From: JAGLQA01 sp023135565
GTDB taxonomy: Bacteria > Acidobacteriota > Aminicenantia > UBA2199
Assembly (NCBI GenBank): GCA_030639305.1
Contig: DAOWCY010000011.1
Location: 1 to 64,000 of the forward strand
Direction of reading: 5' to 3'
Length of the DNA: 64,000 bases
The notes beneath the pieces are model-generated. The model had not been told where the DNA came from, did no database searches, and saw only the letters and a program-made list of their open reading frames with translations. Below, in pieces: positions 23,487 to 31,765 of this stretch (within the stretch, counting starts at the first letter, position 1; each line of letters starts with the position of its first letter). The position numbers were made by a program, and so were the translations under genes.

Positions 23487-24176
23487 CTATAAATGGAATT
23501 CCTTGTTGATGTTTTCGGTTACGATGTGGCCGTCGAAAAGATGAATCGTGCGTTGACTGTGGTCGGCATAGGCCGGGGAGTGGGTGACCATTATTATAGT
23601 TGTGCCTGCTTCATGAAGTTGGGCGAGAATACTCATCACTTCCTCACCATTGGCGGAATCCAGGTTACCTGTAGGCTCGTCGGCAAGAATTAACTTAGGA
23701 TTGCCGATGATGGCCCTGGCTACGGCTACCCGCTGCTGCTGACCGCCGGATAACTGCTGGGGAAAATGACTCTTCCTGGGGATAAGCTGCATTTTTTCTA
23801 AGGCGTCGTTGACCTTTTTTTTGCGTTCGGAAGAAGGGGTTTTGAGGTAGAGTAGGGGCAGCTCCACGTTTTCGTAAACCGTTAATTCGTCGATGAGATT
23901 AAAACTCTGGAATACGAAACCGATATTCCGTTTACGCAGCGAAGCCCGCTTCTTTTCGGAAAATTTCGATACTTCCTGGTCTAAGAAGTAAAATTCCCCG
24001 TCAGTGGGATTATCCAATAACCCCAGGATGTTCAGCAGCGTTGACTTACCGCAGCCCGAAGGCCCCATAACCGCTACGAATTCACCTTCGTTGATTTTTA
24101 AATTCACTTTGTTAAGCGCTGTGGTTTCCACCTCTTCGGTGGTGTAGATTTTCCTTAAGTTTTTTGTTTCGATCAT
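23487..24176 (-). CDS. MacB/LolD-type ABC ATPase
   Basis: A 229-residue ATPase of the MacB/LolD/FtsE family. It has Walker A GPSGCGKST (about 38-46), a Q-loop in FVFQSFNLI, the signature LSGGQQQRVAVARA, Walker B LILADEPTGNLD and the H-loop in MVTHSPAYA. It powers FtsX-type permeases that move lipoproteins, peptides or drugs out of the inner membrane or act mechanically. It follows the adaptor gene after 11 bases and precedes the micropeptide and two permeases, completing a MacA-MacB-like export system in which ATPase and permease are separate polypeptides. Confidence 0.95.
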   Translation of the reverse strand: MIETKNLRKIYTTEEVETTALNKVNLKINEGEFVAVMGPSGCGKSTLLNILGLLDNPTDGEFYFLDQEVSKFSEKKRASLRKRNIGFVFQSFNLIDELTVYENVELPLLYLKTPSSERKKKVNDALEKMQLIPRKSHFPQQLSGGQQQRVAVARAIIGNPKLILADEPTGNLDSANGEEVMSILAQLHEAGTTIIMVTHSPAYADHSQRTIHLFDGHIVTENINKEFHL

Positions 24177-24187
24177 TAATTTTCTCC

Positions 24188-25441
24188 TTAAAATTCCAAC
24201 CTTTCTATGTCGCCGTAGTTCTCATATGACGACGTAATAACTTTCTCGCCGGGCTGCAGCCCTTCGAGAACTTCAAAAAATTCAGGGTTCTGCCTGCCCA
24301 GACGGATCGTCCTTTTAACGGCGAATCCTCCGGCTGCGTCTACTACGAAAACCCAGTTGCCGCCCGTAGTCTGGTAAAAACCGCCCCTGGCCAGGAGGAT
24401 GGCTTCCGACATTTCACTCAATTGCAGTTTGATGTGCAGCGTTTGGCCGCGTTTTATACCCTGGGCTTCCTGGCCTGAGAAGATCAGGTCAACTTCAAAC
24501 TTGCCGTCTTTTACTTCGGGGTAGACGATTTTTACGGAAAGCTCATAGGTCTTGTTGTCGAAAGGGAAATTTCCTTTTCGCCCGGTTTCGATGCGGTTGA
24601 TATAGTGTTCATCGATCTCCGCCCTGACCAAAAAGCCTTCTTCTTCGTCCACCTGGCCGAAGCGCACGCCCTGGGTTTTCGATTCGCCTACTTCGGCTTC
24701 TAATGAAGTAAGCTGGCCCGTGACCGGCGCTCTAACAGTCAGATTTTCCAACTGCTGCTTCAGCAGTCCTAAGTTCTTCTGCATCTGGTTTACCGAAGCG
24801 TCTAAATGTCGCACCTGTTCTTCACTGAACTTCAAATCCTGCTGCTGGCTTTCGAGAGTTATCTCTTTTTTTTTCTCCAGGTATTCGAATTCGTCTTTCG
24901 AGTCTTCGTATTCTTTCTTAGAGATCAGGTCTTCTTTGTAGAGCACTTCATAACGCTCGTACTGTTTTTTGGTTTTTTTCAGGGCATACTCGACTTCCGT
25001 GGTTTGCCGTCTCAAGTCCAGGCGGTTCCGTTCCAACTGCAGGCGGGTGGCGCGCAGGTCGTTGCTGGCGCGGTTAATTTGAGCTTCGTTGTTCAGCATA
25101 GTCATCAGCAGGTTGGTATTGGACAGCTTCAGGATGATATCTCCTTTTTTCACTTTCGAACCGGCCCTGATAAAGATTTTTTCTACCCGGCCGCCCAGCA
25201 TGGCGCTGAGGTAATGAATTTTGTGGGGCCTGACAGTACCGAGAATAGGGATAAACTCCTGGAAAGGTCCTTGTTCTACTGTTGAGATAGTGAGCCGTTC
25301 TTGCTCTACATTCAGGATCGAACCCCCGGTTTTAAAAAGCAGTCCGTAAATTACAGCCAGCACAAAGACACCGATCAGGCTCCATTGGATCACCCTTTTC
25401 AGGGGCCATTTCTTTTTTTTTATCTTTTTATCCATGCCCAT
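24188..25441 (-). CDS. Periplasmic adaptor (MacA/HlyD-type) protein
   Basis: A 417-residue membrane fusion protein. A basic N-terminus and one inner-membrane helix (WSLIGVFVLAVIYGLLF, about 19-35) precede a barrel-sandwich half (GTVRPHKIHYLSAMLGGRVEKIFIRAGSKVKKGDIILKL split), a long coiled-coil hairpin (about 110-235), the second lipoyl half (LTVRAPVTGQLTSL) and beta-barrel domains. It links the inner-membrane ABC complex to an outer-membrane exit duct of TolC type; no TolC gene is in the window. AAGGAG lies eight bases before the ATG at 25441. First gene of the operon. Confidence 0.92.
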   Translation of the reverse strand: MGMDKKIKKKKWPLKRVIQWSLIGVFVLAVIYGLLFKTGGSILNVEQERLTISTVEQGPFQEFIPILGTVRPHKIHYLSAMLGGRVEKIFIRAGSKVKKGDIILKLSNTNLLMTMLNNEAQINRASNDLRATRLQLERNRLDLRRQTTEVEYALKKTKKQYERYEVLYKEDLISKKEYEDSKDEFEYLEKKKEITLESQQQDLKFSEEQVRHLDASVNQMQKNLGLLKQQLENLTVRAPVTGQLTSLEAEVGESKTQGVRFGQVDEEEGFLVRAEIDEHYINRIETGRKGNFPFDNKTYELSVKIVYPEVKDGKFEVDLIFSGQEAQGIKRGQTLHIKLQLSEMSEAILLARGGFYQTTGGNWVFVVDAAGGFAVKRTIRLGRQNPEFFEVLEGLQPGEKVITSSYENYGDIERLEF

Positions 25442-25499
25442 GTTTATTACTCCTTATATATACTTGCAGCAAGAACCATGCCAACCCACGGCGTGGGTT

Positions 25500-25770
25500 C
25501 CCTATAAGCCCCGATTAACAAATTACAAGTCACAAGCCCCAAATTACAAACAAATTACAAATCCCAAATTTCCAACAATTCGGCCATCCATACCTGTAGG
25601 GGCTGCATACATGCGCCCTAAGGATAAAACGATACGTCCGAAAACGGGACGCACATGTGCGTCCCCTACGGGTATCGCTATTAGCGCTTCCTATAAACGC
25701 TCATTGAAGATTGAACATCGATCATTGTCCATTTCGGGACACCAGGTGTCCGCCAGCGGACAGTCGGCTG
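25500..25770. repeat. Palindrome-rich intergenic region
   Basis: This holds A+T-rich near-repeats of CAAATTACAA/CCAAATT (25,515-25,572), an imperfect palindrome around GCATACATGC (25,597-25,620), the perfect 20-bp palindrome GGGACGCACATGTGCGTCCC (25646-25665) framed by CGATAC and GTATCG, the 31-bp inverted repeat (25698-25728), and GGACACC-A-GGTGTCC (25737-25751). No gene is visible. The palindromes resemble mobile small repeats seen in many environmental genomes. Confidence 0.6.
25698..25728 (-). repeat. 31-bp inverted repeat, right copy
   Basis: Perfect reverse complement of 23104-23134. It lies upstream of the adaptor gene, so the pair brackets the first half of the ABC operon. Confidence 0.8.
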
Positions 25771-25771
25771 A

Positions 25772-26353
25772 TTATTTTTCAGCGTCTTTAAAAGCCTTTC
25801 GTAAAAGTTCGTCAACTCCCCTTTTCTTTGCGGCACTCTCGAGATAGGGGACGTCGAGTATCTCAGACTGAATTTTTATCACACCCAAAACATCATTCCA
25901 CTGTCTTTCAGATACACCACCGCCTAATTGGAACCAATACAATTTATGAAGGATAATATCCTCAGCGCTGGCTAAAAAAAGCATTTGATCCGGGGCGTCT
26001 GAGATTTGATAGTGTTTACGGCGCTCCATTTCTTCCTGTGACGCCATATCATTTTTGAGGACAAAAATATCCACCTTGAACATGGTTGCAAGATGAATGA
26101 TATTAAAGGACATTCGAGTTTGAATCGCGTCTTTTATCATATCGGCATCGATATAGAACTCTTTTTCTAACGCATCGACGAGTTTTGGAATATGCCCGGT
26201 TTTAATTTCCGCAACTATATCCACATCCTGGGTCGCCCTGGGAATTCCGTGCAGCGAACTTGCTAACGAACCTCCCACAAAATAACGGATATCGAGGCGC
26301 TCAAACTCCTGCACGACCCGCTGTGTGACCTGGATAGGTTCAGCAAGACTCAT
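25772..26353 (-). CDS. Nucleotidyltransferase-fold toxin-like protein
   Basis: A 193-residue protein with the nucleotidyltransferase signature YFVGGSLASSLHG (GGS at 27-29) followed by TQDVDIV (DxD, D43 and D45), then FKVDIFVLK with a third candidate acidic residue. A helical C-terminal part follows (LASAEDIILHKLYWFQLG, with the AEDIILHKL block typical of AbiEii/DUF6036-type members). Proteins of this type form toxin-antitoxin or abortive-infection pairs and can modify tRNA or proteins with nucleotides; others act in housekeeping. The start is one base after the stop of the upstream gene, a TA-like arrangement. Confidence 0.75.
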   Translation of the reverse strand: MSLAEPIQVTQRVVQEFERLDIRYFVGGSLASSLHGIPRATQDVDIVAEIKTGHIPKLVDALEKEFYIDADMIKDAIQTRMSFNIIHLATMFKVDIFVLKNDMASQEEMERRKHYQISDAPDQMLFLASAEDIILHKLYWFQLGGGVSERQWNDVLGVIKIQSEILDVPYLESAAKKRGVDELLRKAFKDAEK

Positions 26354-26354
26354 G

Positions 26355-26615
26355 CTAATAGCCCTTCACCTCAGGGTCCCAATTAAAAACTTTTATCATG
26401 GTCTCCCTGTCTAACCACAAAGCCGCTAAACGAAGCCGCTCTTCCCGTTCGGGGATTTTTCCGTACTGCTGCCGGATGCGGGCAAGAGCAAGCTGTTGAA
26501 CTGCTTTTGTCAACTCGTCAACTCGTTTCAGTTTCTGCTGCGGGGTCATGCGGCGATAACCGGTAACTAATATTTCTTCTATATCCGGCGATGTATCGGA
26601 GATTTGAACCGTCAT
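26355..26615 (-). CDS. Helical antitoxin-like partner
   Basis: An 86-residue charged, helical protein (MTPQQKLKRVDELTKAVQQLALARIRQQYG, ALWLDRETMIKVFNW; split here as two blocks). Similar short proteins precede nucleotidyltransferase-fold genes in many bacteria. The stop is one base from the start of the nucleotidyltransferase gene, so expression is coupled. Its role as antitoxin or adaptor is inferred from layout only. AGGAG lies upstream of the ATG. Confidence 0.65.
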   Translation of the reverse strand: MTVQISDTSPDIEEILVTGYRRMTPQQKLKRVDELTKAVQQLALARIRQQYGKIPEREERLRLAALWLDRETMIKVFNWDPEVKGY

Positions 26616-26668
26616 TTTTTCTTTTACTCCTTTTACTTGCTTATAGGGAAATGAAACCCCAAGTTTAT

Positions 26669-26697
26669 TTTATAGCATAATGGAGAAAAAAAAGCAA
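26669..26697 (-). promoter_or_regulatory. Promoter of the nucleotidyltransferase pair
   Basis: On the minus strand TTGCTT (26697-26692), 17 bases, TATAAA (26674-26669). It lies about 55 bases before the start of the antitoxin-like gene. Confidence 0.5.
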
Positions 26698-26739
26698 TAT
26701 CTATCGTAGTCCAAAACTGGATAGTTGCAAGCCGGGAAG

Positions 26740-26768
26740 TTGAAAAATCCGCAAAACTGACATATAAT
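26740..26768 (+). promoter_or_regulatory. Promoter giving a leaderless Rpn transcript
   Basis: TTGAAA (26740-26745), 17 bases, TATAAT (26763-26768). A start seven bases after the -10 box falls on the A of the ATG at 26775, and no ribosome site is present. Confidence 0.6.
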
Positions 26769-26774
26769 AGTACC

Positions 26775-27767
26775 ATGAATGAAATATATAAAATAAATGA
26801 CAAGATCATGAAGCAAATCATGCAGAAGCCTGAAAATGCCGCAGCGTTCTTGAAAAAAATCCTTCCTAAAAAGATAAAAAAACGGATCGATTTTTCAACA
26901 ATGGAGATAGGCCCCACCGATTATGTATCTAAAGAGTTCAAAGAGTATTTCTCCGATATCGTAATAAAAACTAAAATAGAATCGAAAACCGGTGAAAAAC
27001 TCCCGGCGGATATATGTTTCATATTAGAACACAAAACAGAAGGAAAAATAAAGATTTTCATCCAGTTCCTGAAATACATGGTCCAGGAATGGCAAAAAGA
27101 CATAGATGAGAATAGCCCCCTACGCATTGTCATTCCCATAGTATTTTATCATGGAAAAAGCCCCTGGAAGATTCCCCTGTCTTTTGTAGACCAATTCGAT
27201 GTGGATGATGAAGTAAAGGAATTTTTGTTGAATTACCGGTATATCCTGTTCGATACCGGGCCTTGGGATTTTCGGGATGAGACAAACGAAGAGTTAAAAG
27301 ACAATGTTTTTCTATTAACGGCCATGGCGTTGATGAAGTGTGCTTACCGGGATGATATGGAGGCGATAGAAGAGATATTCAAGTTCTGGCACGAAAAAGG
27401 GTTTGCGGGAGATATCGAGAATGTAATGTTTTTTCTTACTTATATCTCTGAGACCAAAAATATCGGCCGGGACCAATTAAAAAAAATGTTAAAGAAAAGT
27501 AAAATAGAAGGAGGCAAAATTATGGAAACTTTAGCCCAAAGATTAAGAAATGAAGGTAAGGATATCGGTTTAAAAGAAGGCATGAGAGAAGGGATGAGAG
27601 AGGGCATGAGAGAAGGCATAAGAGAAGGCATAAGAGAAGGCATGAAAGAAGGAAAACTCGATACTGCCAGGGAACTGATCAAAAAGGGAATCGAAATAGA
27701 TATTATTGCCGGAGCCACGGGGCTTCCCAGGGAGACGATCGAAGCATTAGCCGTCACTATTCAATAA
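26775..27767 (+). CDS. Rpn/transposase-type PD-(D/E)XK nuclease
   Basis: A 330-residue Rpn family protein (recombination-promoting nuclease, once called putative transposase). The PD-(D/E)XK site appears as D61 in FSDIVI and ExK in ILEHKT (E85, K87), followed by FIQFLKYMVQEWQ and PIVFYHGKSPW, both typical of the family. The C-terminus carries a run of four-residue repeats, EGMR/EGIR (about 268-293), which is also common in these proteins. Rpn proteins cut DNA and are proposed to act in genome rearrangement or phage defence. It stands alone behind a leaderless-type promoter. Confidence 0.88.
   Translation: MNEIYKINDKIMKQIMQKPENAAAFLKKILPKKIKKRIDFSTMEIGPTDYVSKEFKEYFSDIVIKTKIESKTGEKLPADICFILEHKTEGKIKIFIQFLKYMVQEWQKDIDENSPLRIVIPIVFYHGKSPWKIPLSFVDQFDVDDEVKEFLLNYRYILFDTGPWDFRDETNEELKDNVFLLTAMALMKCAYRDDMEAIEEIFKFWHEKGFAGDIENVMFFLTYISETKNIGRDQLKKMLKKSKIEGGKIMETLAQRLRNEGKDIGLKEGMREGMREGMREGIREGIREGMKEGKLDTARELIKKGIEIDIIAGATGLPRETIEALAVTIQ
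27576..27647 (+). repeat. 12-bp minisatellite inside the Rpn gene
   Basis: Six units of GAAGGCATGAGA or a one- to two-base variant, coding for EGMR, EGMR, EGMR, EGIR, EGIR, EGMK. Unit length is a multiple of three, so copy-number change alters length without breaking the frame. Confidence 0.85.
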
Positions 27768-28013
27768 AGTAAAAGATTCGCCGATTGTTGAGAATAGACT
27801 CTTTACGGCGCTGTTTAAGTGTTGAACTATGCGTGAGTATAGTTGTTTCTTCCGACTATAAGGGATTTTCTCGCTAAGATTGAAAAATTACTTAAAGGTA
27901 TATAGCTGTTTCTTATAAATATAAGGATAAGCAGCAGGTCGAGGAAACTCACTGACCGGCAAGACTTTGCTGTCCGGTAGGTTTTGAAGAGCCGGGTTTT
28001 AAAACTTTTGCCT

Positions 28014-28235
28014 TTAAAGATCGGGCATTATCTTTTTTTGGCCTCGTACATCTTCCACTTCTCTTTGAATTTCGTCATAAGTCAAGGGTACATCTTTTAA
28101 TTCTTTGAATAGATTTTCTACCCTTTCCTGGAACATATCTCTCTCAAGTTCCCTCAGCAGTTGAATTTTATCTTTTGGAGGAAATTGTAAAATTATTTTT
28201 TTTACCTCTTCGACGCTTATTGCACGAGTTTGCAT
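28014..28235 (-). CDS. Small antitoxin-like protein
   Basis: A 73-residue acidic helical protein starting MQTRAISVEEVKKIILQFPP; GAGGT lies upstream of the ATG at 28235, and I reject the longer frame from 28316. The sequence (LPP-type motif, LLRELERDMFQERVENLF, PLTYDEIQREVEDVR) resembles the antitoxins that accompany PIN or RelE toxins. No toxin gene follows on the minus strand, so it may be an orphan. The 27,768-28,013 gap holds only two similar GTTTCTT-TATAAGG segments and no gene. Confidence 0.55.
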   Translation of the reverse strand: MQTRAISVEEVKKIILQFPPKDKIQLLRELERDMFQERVENLFKELKDVPLTYDEIQREVEDVRGQKKIMPDL

Positions 28236-28339
28236 TATTATTACCTCTAAACCTAATAATATGATTAACCGGGGGGGGGTGTCAACTATTATAAAAAAAT
28301 TATTAGGAAAGCACACTGCTCCTTATTTTAGGGGGCAGT

Positions 28340-28537
28340 CTAAACATCCAACCACTGCTCGTCACAACTGTAAGCGAAACCTTTCTCACGGCACAAAACT
28401 TCCGTCTCCTTGGTAAAACCGGGCCGGGGGGAAAAAAATCCTAACACCGGCTCCACTTTCTCGATATTCACTGCCGGAACCAGCAGCGGGGCGATTTTGC
28501 TTTCCGCCGTGCTCAAATAGCCCCTGGCAGGGTACAA
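28340..28537 (-). pseudogene. C-terminal gene fragment
   Basis: An open stretch of 65 codons ending LGFFSPRPGFTKETEVLCREKGFAYSCDEQWL. It reads like the end of a larger protein, with no credible start of its own (TTG, no ribosome site). I do not know the parent family with certainty. It is best treated as a remnant. Confidence 0.4.
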
Positions 28538-28549
28538 CGGGGATACTGT

Positions 28550-28573
28550 AGAGACACAAAATTTTGCGTCTCT
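28550..28573. repeat. 24-bp near-perfect palindrome
   Basis: AGAGAC/GTCTCT arms around an AAAATTTT core, with a single mismatched pair. Very similar GTAGAGAC-type palindromes are dispersed in several bacterial groups, including cyanobacteria. The rest of the gap up to 28,725 is A+T-rich and probably contains the promoter of the next gene; TATACT at 28665-28670 is a possible -10 box. Confidence 0.6.
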
Positions 28574-28725
28574 GCCGTGCGCTGAGAAACGCGGGGTTAG
28601 ACAGGCAAAAAGAAATATTAATAAATATTAAGGTTATATTTATCTTTATTTAATCTTACCGGTGTATACTCTTACCTTTAAGAAAGTAGCCAATGGAAGG
28701 AAATTAACTCGAAGGTAAAATTGTA

Positions 28726-30858
28726 ATGCTTACGAAAACACGTTTTGTTTTACTGATTTTGATTGTACTGGCCGGTCAAACGCTGTGGAGCCGGGGAGAA
28801 ATTAGGACTCTCAGCATACAAGAGACAGCGGCCCCGCCCCGCATCGACGGCAGCATCGACGACGCCTGCTGGCAGGGAATAAAACCGCTTTCCGGTTTTT
28901 TCCAGAACGACCCTGTTAATGGCGCCGAAGCTTCGGAAAAGACTCTCGTATGGGCTGCTTACGATAACAATAATATCTATTTCGCTTTTTTGATGAAAGA
29001 TTCCCGGCCTGAAAAAATCTGGGCCGAACTAACCCCGCGCAACCGCTACTACAGGAATGATTCCATCACCGTCATCTTAGACACCTATAACGATAAAAGG
29101 ACAAATCTCAACTTTACGGTGAATGCCCGGGGCGTACAAAAAAATTCAGTGGAAACCATCTGGAAATCGGGCGCGGTTTTGAGAAAAGACGGCTGGTCCG
29201 CGGAAGTGGCTATTCCTTTTAAATCGCTTCGTTTCTCCACAGCGGAGAAACAAACCTGGGGCGTTAATTTCCTGCGTTATATCCAGCGCTTGAATGAAAA
29301 GGATTATTGGAACCACGTAGACCGCAGCAGGCCCCGGCAGCAGCAGAACGGCATACTGGTCGGGTTGGAAGGGGTAAAACCTACCTACAACCTGGAATTT
29401 TTCCCTTATTTCGGCGGCCGGCTGTCCCGCTGGGCCGGGGAAAAAGATGACAAAGTGGCGGTGGGCCTGGATTTCAAATACGGCATACTGCCCAACCTGA
29501 TCTTAGACATGACCGCCAGCCCGGACTTCAGCGAAGTGGAATCCGATCCTTTTATCTACCAACTTTCCCCTTATGAAAACTATATGCGCGAAAACCGGCC
29601 TTTTTTTACCGAAGGGAGTCAATATTTCGGCGCTGGGGGGAGGCGTCATTGGGGGCGGCAGTCGCGGTTCAACTTATTCTACACCCGGCGTATCGACAGT
29701 CCTAAGCTGGCTGCCAAAATAACCGGCAAAACCGACGGCTGGTCTTTCGGTTTATTAGGCGCTTTTAATAAAGGAATCGAGGAAACGGAAGATGAGGAGG
29801 GAGTAGAGGATAATTTTTTCTCGGTAGTGCGCATCCAGAAAGATATTTTTAAGAACTCGCAGATCGGGATTTACTATGCCGGTATAGACGAAAAGGAAGA
29901 TTACAACCGTAATTTCGGCGTAGATTACAATTTTAATTTTAAGGATTTTTATTACATACGCGGGCAGAGCGCATTTTCTTTGAATAAGAACATCGAGAAA
30001 GAAGGCGCCGGTATGCATGTGATTCAATTCGAGCGAGACCCGGATGCCGGGCTGCAGTTGGAATTGTATTACAAACGAGTGGAAGAAAATGTAGATGTCA
30101 GGACCGGTTACATCAACCGCACGGACATCCAGGAAACGCAAGCGGAAGCCGGTTATGCCTGGCGTTTTAACGGCGGCAGGGTGAAACGGGTCAGTACCGG
30201 TGTTACCGGGGAAATGGGACATGACTGTGACGGAGCCATGACCAAAAAGAGTGCCGAGATTTATGGCGGTATAGACTTTTTATCGGAATTGGAATTCGAT
30301 GTTATGCTCGAAGCAGGTGAGAGTCGATACCAGGTCTATGATGAAGAAGATAACTTATTTTGGACCGCGGATTTCATCGACGTTTACGGAGGCCGTATCG
30401 GGTTGCGTTGGCACAGGGGCGGTTTTTTAAAAGGTCTCAATATTTGGACCCGCTGGCATCACCGCGGCATTTATAACGACGAATTTACCGCCGTGGAACC
30501 CGGTGGGGAAAGCAACGTAGATGTTTCCATCACTTTAAGACCCAGGAGTAATTTTGAATTTTCGGTAGGCGGCGAATGGACCCGGCAGACCATCGACAGC
30601 ACTGGAGAAGTTGTTTTTTCAGGTATTACTTATAAAACTAACCTGCATTACCAGTTCACCCGCAATCTTTTTTTGAGCACCCGTTTAAAAGGCGAAACCC
30701 GGGATAATCAATACAACATGGACGTATTGGTGGGGTATTATTTTGGAGCCGGGAATATTGTGCAGTTGAGTTTTAAAAAGAGCAGCCGCTTAGAAGAGGA
30801 GATCATGGAGAAAGGGTATTCCATCACCCTGAAGATATCCTATCTACTCCGGGTTTAG
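28726..30858 (+). CDS. DUF5916 outer-membrane protein with CBM9-like domain
   Basis: A 710-residue exported protein. After a signal peptide (VLLILIVLAGQTLWSRG) comes a carbohydrate-binding family 9-like beta-sandwich (about 35-215: PPRIDGSIDDACWQ, DSITVILDTYND, GWSAEVAIPFKSLRF). The DUF5916 barrel follows: LDMTASPDFSEVESDP, RPFFTEGSQYF and about fourteen amphipathic strands to the end (ITLKISYLLRV). This architecture is common in Acidobacteriota and Bacteroidota. The function is not established; binding or uptake of a saccharide-containing ligand at the outer membrane is plausible. It stands alone upstream of the two-component genes. Confidence 0.9.
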   Translation: MLTKTRFVLLILIVLAGQTLWSRGEIRTLSIQETAAPPRIDGSIDDACWQGIKPLSGFFQNDPVNGAEASEKTLVWAAYDNNNIYFAFLMKDSRPEKIWAELTPRNRYYRNDSITVILDTYNDKRTNLNFTVNARGVQKNSVETIWKSGAVLRKDGWSAEVAIPFKSLRFSTAEKQTWGVNFLRYIQRLNEKDYWNHVDRSRPRQQQNGILVGLEGVKPTYNLEFFPYFGGRLSRWAGEKDDKVAVGLDFKYGILPNLILDMTASPDFSEVESDPFIYQLSPYENYMRENRPFFTEGSQYFGAGGRRHWGRQSRFNLFYTRRIDSPKLAAKITGKTDGWSFGLLGAFNKGIEETEDEEGVEDNFFSVVRIQKDIFKNSQIGIYYAGIDEKEDYNRNFGVDYNFNFKDFYYIRGQSAFSLNKNIEKEGAGMHVIQFERDPDAGLQLELYYKRVEENVDVRTGYINRTDIQETQAEAGYAWRFNGGRVKRVSTGVTGEMGHDCDGAMTKKSAEIYGGIDFLSELEFDVMLEAGESRYQVYDEEDNLFWTADFIDVYGGRIGLRWHRGGFLKGLNIWTRWHHRGIYNDEFTAVEPGGESNVDVSITLRPRSNFEFSVGGEWTRQTIDSTGEVVFSGITYKTNLHYQFTRNLFLSTRLKGETRDNQYNMDVLVGYYFGAGNIVQLSFKKSSRLEEEIMEKGYSITLKISYLLRV

Positions 30859-30864
30859 CCCGCG

Positions 30865-31050
30865 GCGCGGGGGGACGGCATACCGCCCCCATTAAATTGA
30901 AGTTGGGGGCCTCGGCATACCGAACCTATAAGCCGCTGCGCGTCAGGAGCTAACAAAAGGCGCTTCTCAGGTTAGAAAAGCGTATCGCTCATCAGAAGTT
31001 TTTGGAGGTGTCGGAACCTTTTTTCAAAAAGGTTCTGACCCGCCGGAGGC
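30865..31050 (+). repeat. Modular hairpin repeat with a variant long stem
   Basis: CCCGCGG-C-GCGGG-type module, CATACC-type segments, then the variant stem GAACCTTTTT-TC-AAAAAGGTTC in place of the usual CAAACTTTT stem, ending in CCGCCGGAGGC. Both arms of the stem have changed together relative to other copies. Confidence 0.65.
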
Positions 31051-31078
31051 TTGTTTTAAAAGTAAAAAATAATATAAT
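31051..31078 (+). promoter_or_regulatory. Promoter giving a leaderless regulator transcript
   Basis: TTGTTT (31051-31056), 16 bases, TATAAT (31073-31078). The predicted start seven bases later is the A of the ATG at 31085; no ribosome site precedes it. The bases between -10 and ATG (AGTAAC) resemble those of the Rpn promoter (AGTACC). Confidence 0.6.
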
Positions 31079-31084
31079 AGTAAC

Positions 31085-31765
31085 ATGCGTTTATTAATAG
31101 TAGAAGACGACAAAAAAGTAGGCCGTTTTTTGCAAAAGGGCTTAGAAGAAGAGCAATATGCAGTGGACGTATGCCGCAATGGAAATGACGCCCTTTATTA
31201 TGCCTCGGTCAACGAGTATGATGTGATTATATTAGATATCATGCTGCCGGGCAAAGACGGCGTAACGGTGTGCCGCGAACTGCGCGGAAAATCGGTGCTT
31301 ACACCGATTATCATGCTCACCGCCTTAGACTCTATCGAAGACAAAATCAGCGGTCTTTCCGAAGGAGCGGACGATTACCTCACCAAACCTTTTTCTTTCG
31401 ATGAGCTGCTGGCCCGGATTCGTGCTTTGATGCGTCGCAGCCAGGAGTACAAAACCGGTGTTTTAAAAGCAGGGGACTTAGAAATGGACCCGGTGAAGCG
31501 CACTGTTACCCTGTCCGGTCAAGCAGTGGAACTAACCGGCAAAGAGTATTCGTTATTGGAGTACCTGCTGAGAAACAAGGGGCGGGTGCTGAGTCCCACC
31601 AGGATCGTAGAACATGTCTGGGACATGAGTTATGCGGGAGACCGGAACATCGTCAACGTGTACATTAACCGTTTAAGGGAAAAAATCGACCGGCCCAGCG
31701 GCAGGAATCTAATCCAAACGGTTCGCGGGCACGGTTACAAAATAGAAGAAAGCCATGACATTTAA
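31085..31765 (+). CDS. OmpR/PhoB-family response regulator
   Basis: A 226-residue regulator. The receiver domain has acidic pair E7-D8-D9, phosphoacceptor D51 (IILDIMLPG), the Thr/Ser switch and K101 (YLTKPF). The C-terminal winged helix (about 125-222) ends in IQTVRGHGYKIE, typical of the OmpR/PhoB family. It overlaps the sensor kinase gene by 11 bases, so the two are made together. The closest resemblance is to CusR/CopR-like metal-response regulators, but the signal cannot be told from sequence. Confidence 0.95.
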   Translation: MRLLIVEDDKKVGRFLQKGLEEEQYAVDVCRNGNDALYYASVNEYDVIILDIMLPGKDGVTVCRELRGKSVLTPIIMLTALDSIEDKISGLSEGADDYLTKPFSFDELLARIRALMRRSQEYKTGVLKAGDLEMDPVKRTVTLSGQAVELTGKEYSLLEYLLRNKGRVLSPTRIVEHVWDMSYAGDRNIVNVYINRLREKIDRPSGRNLIQTVRGHGYKIEESHDI

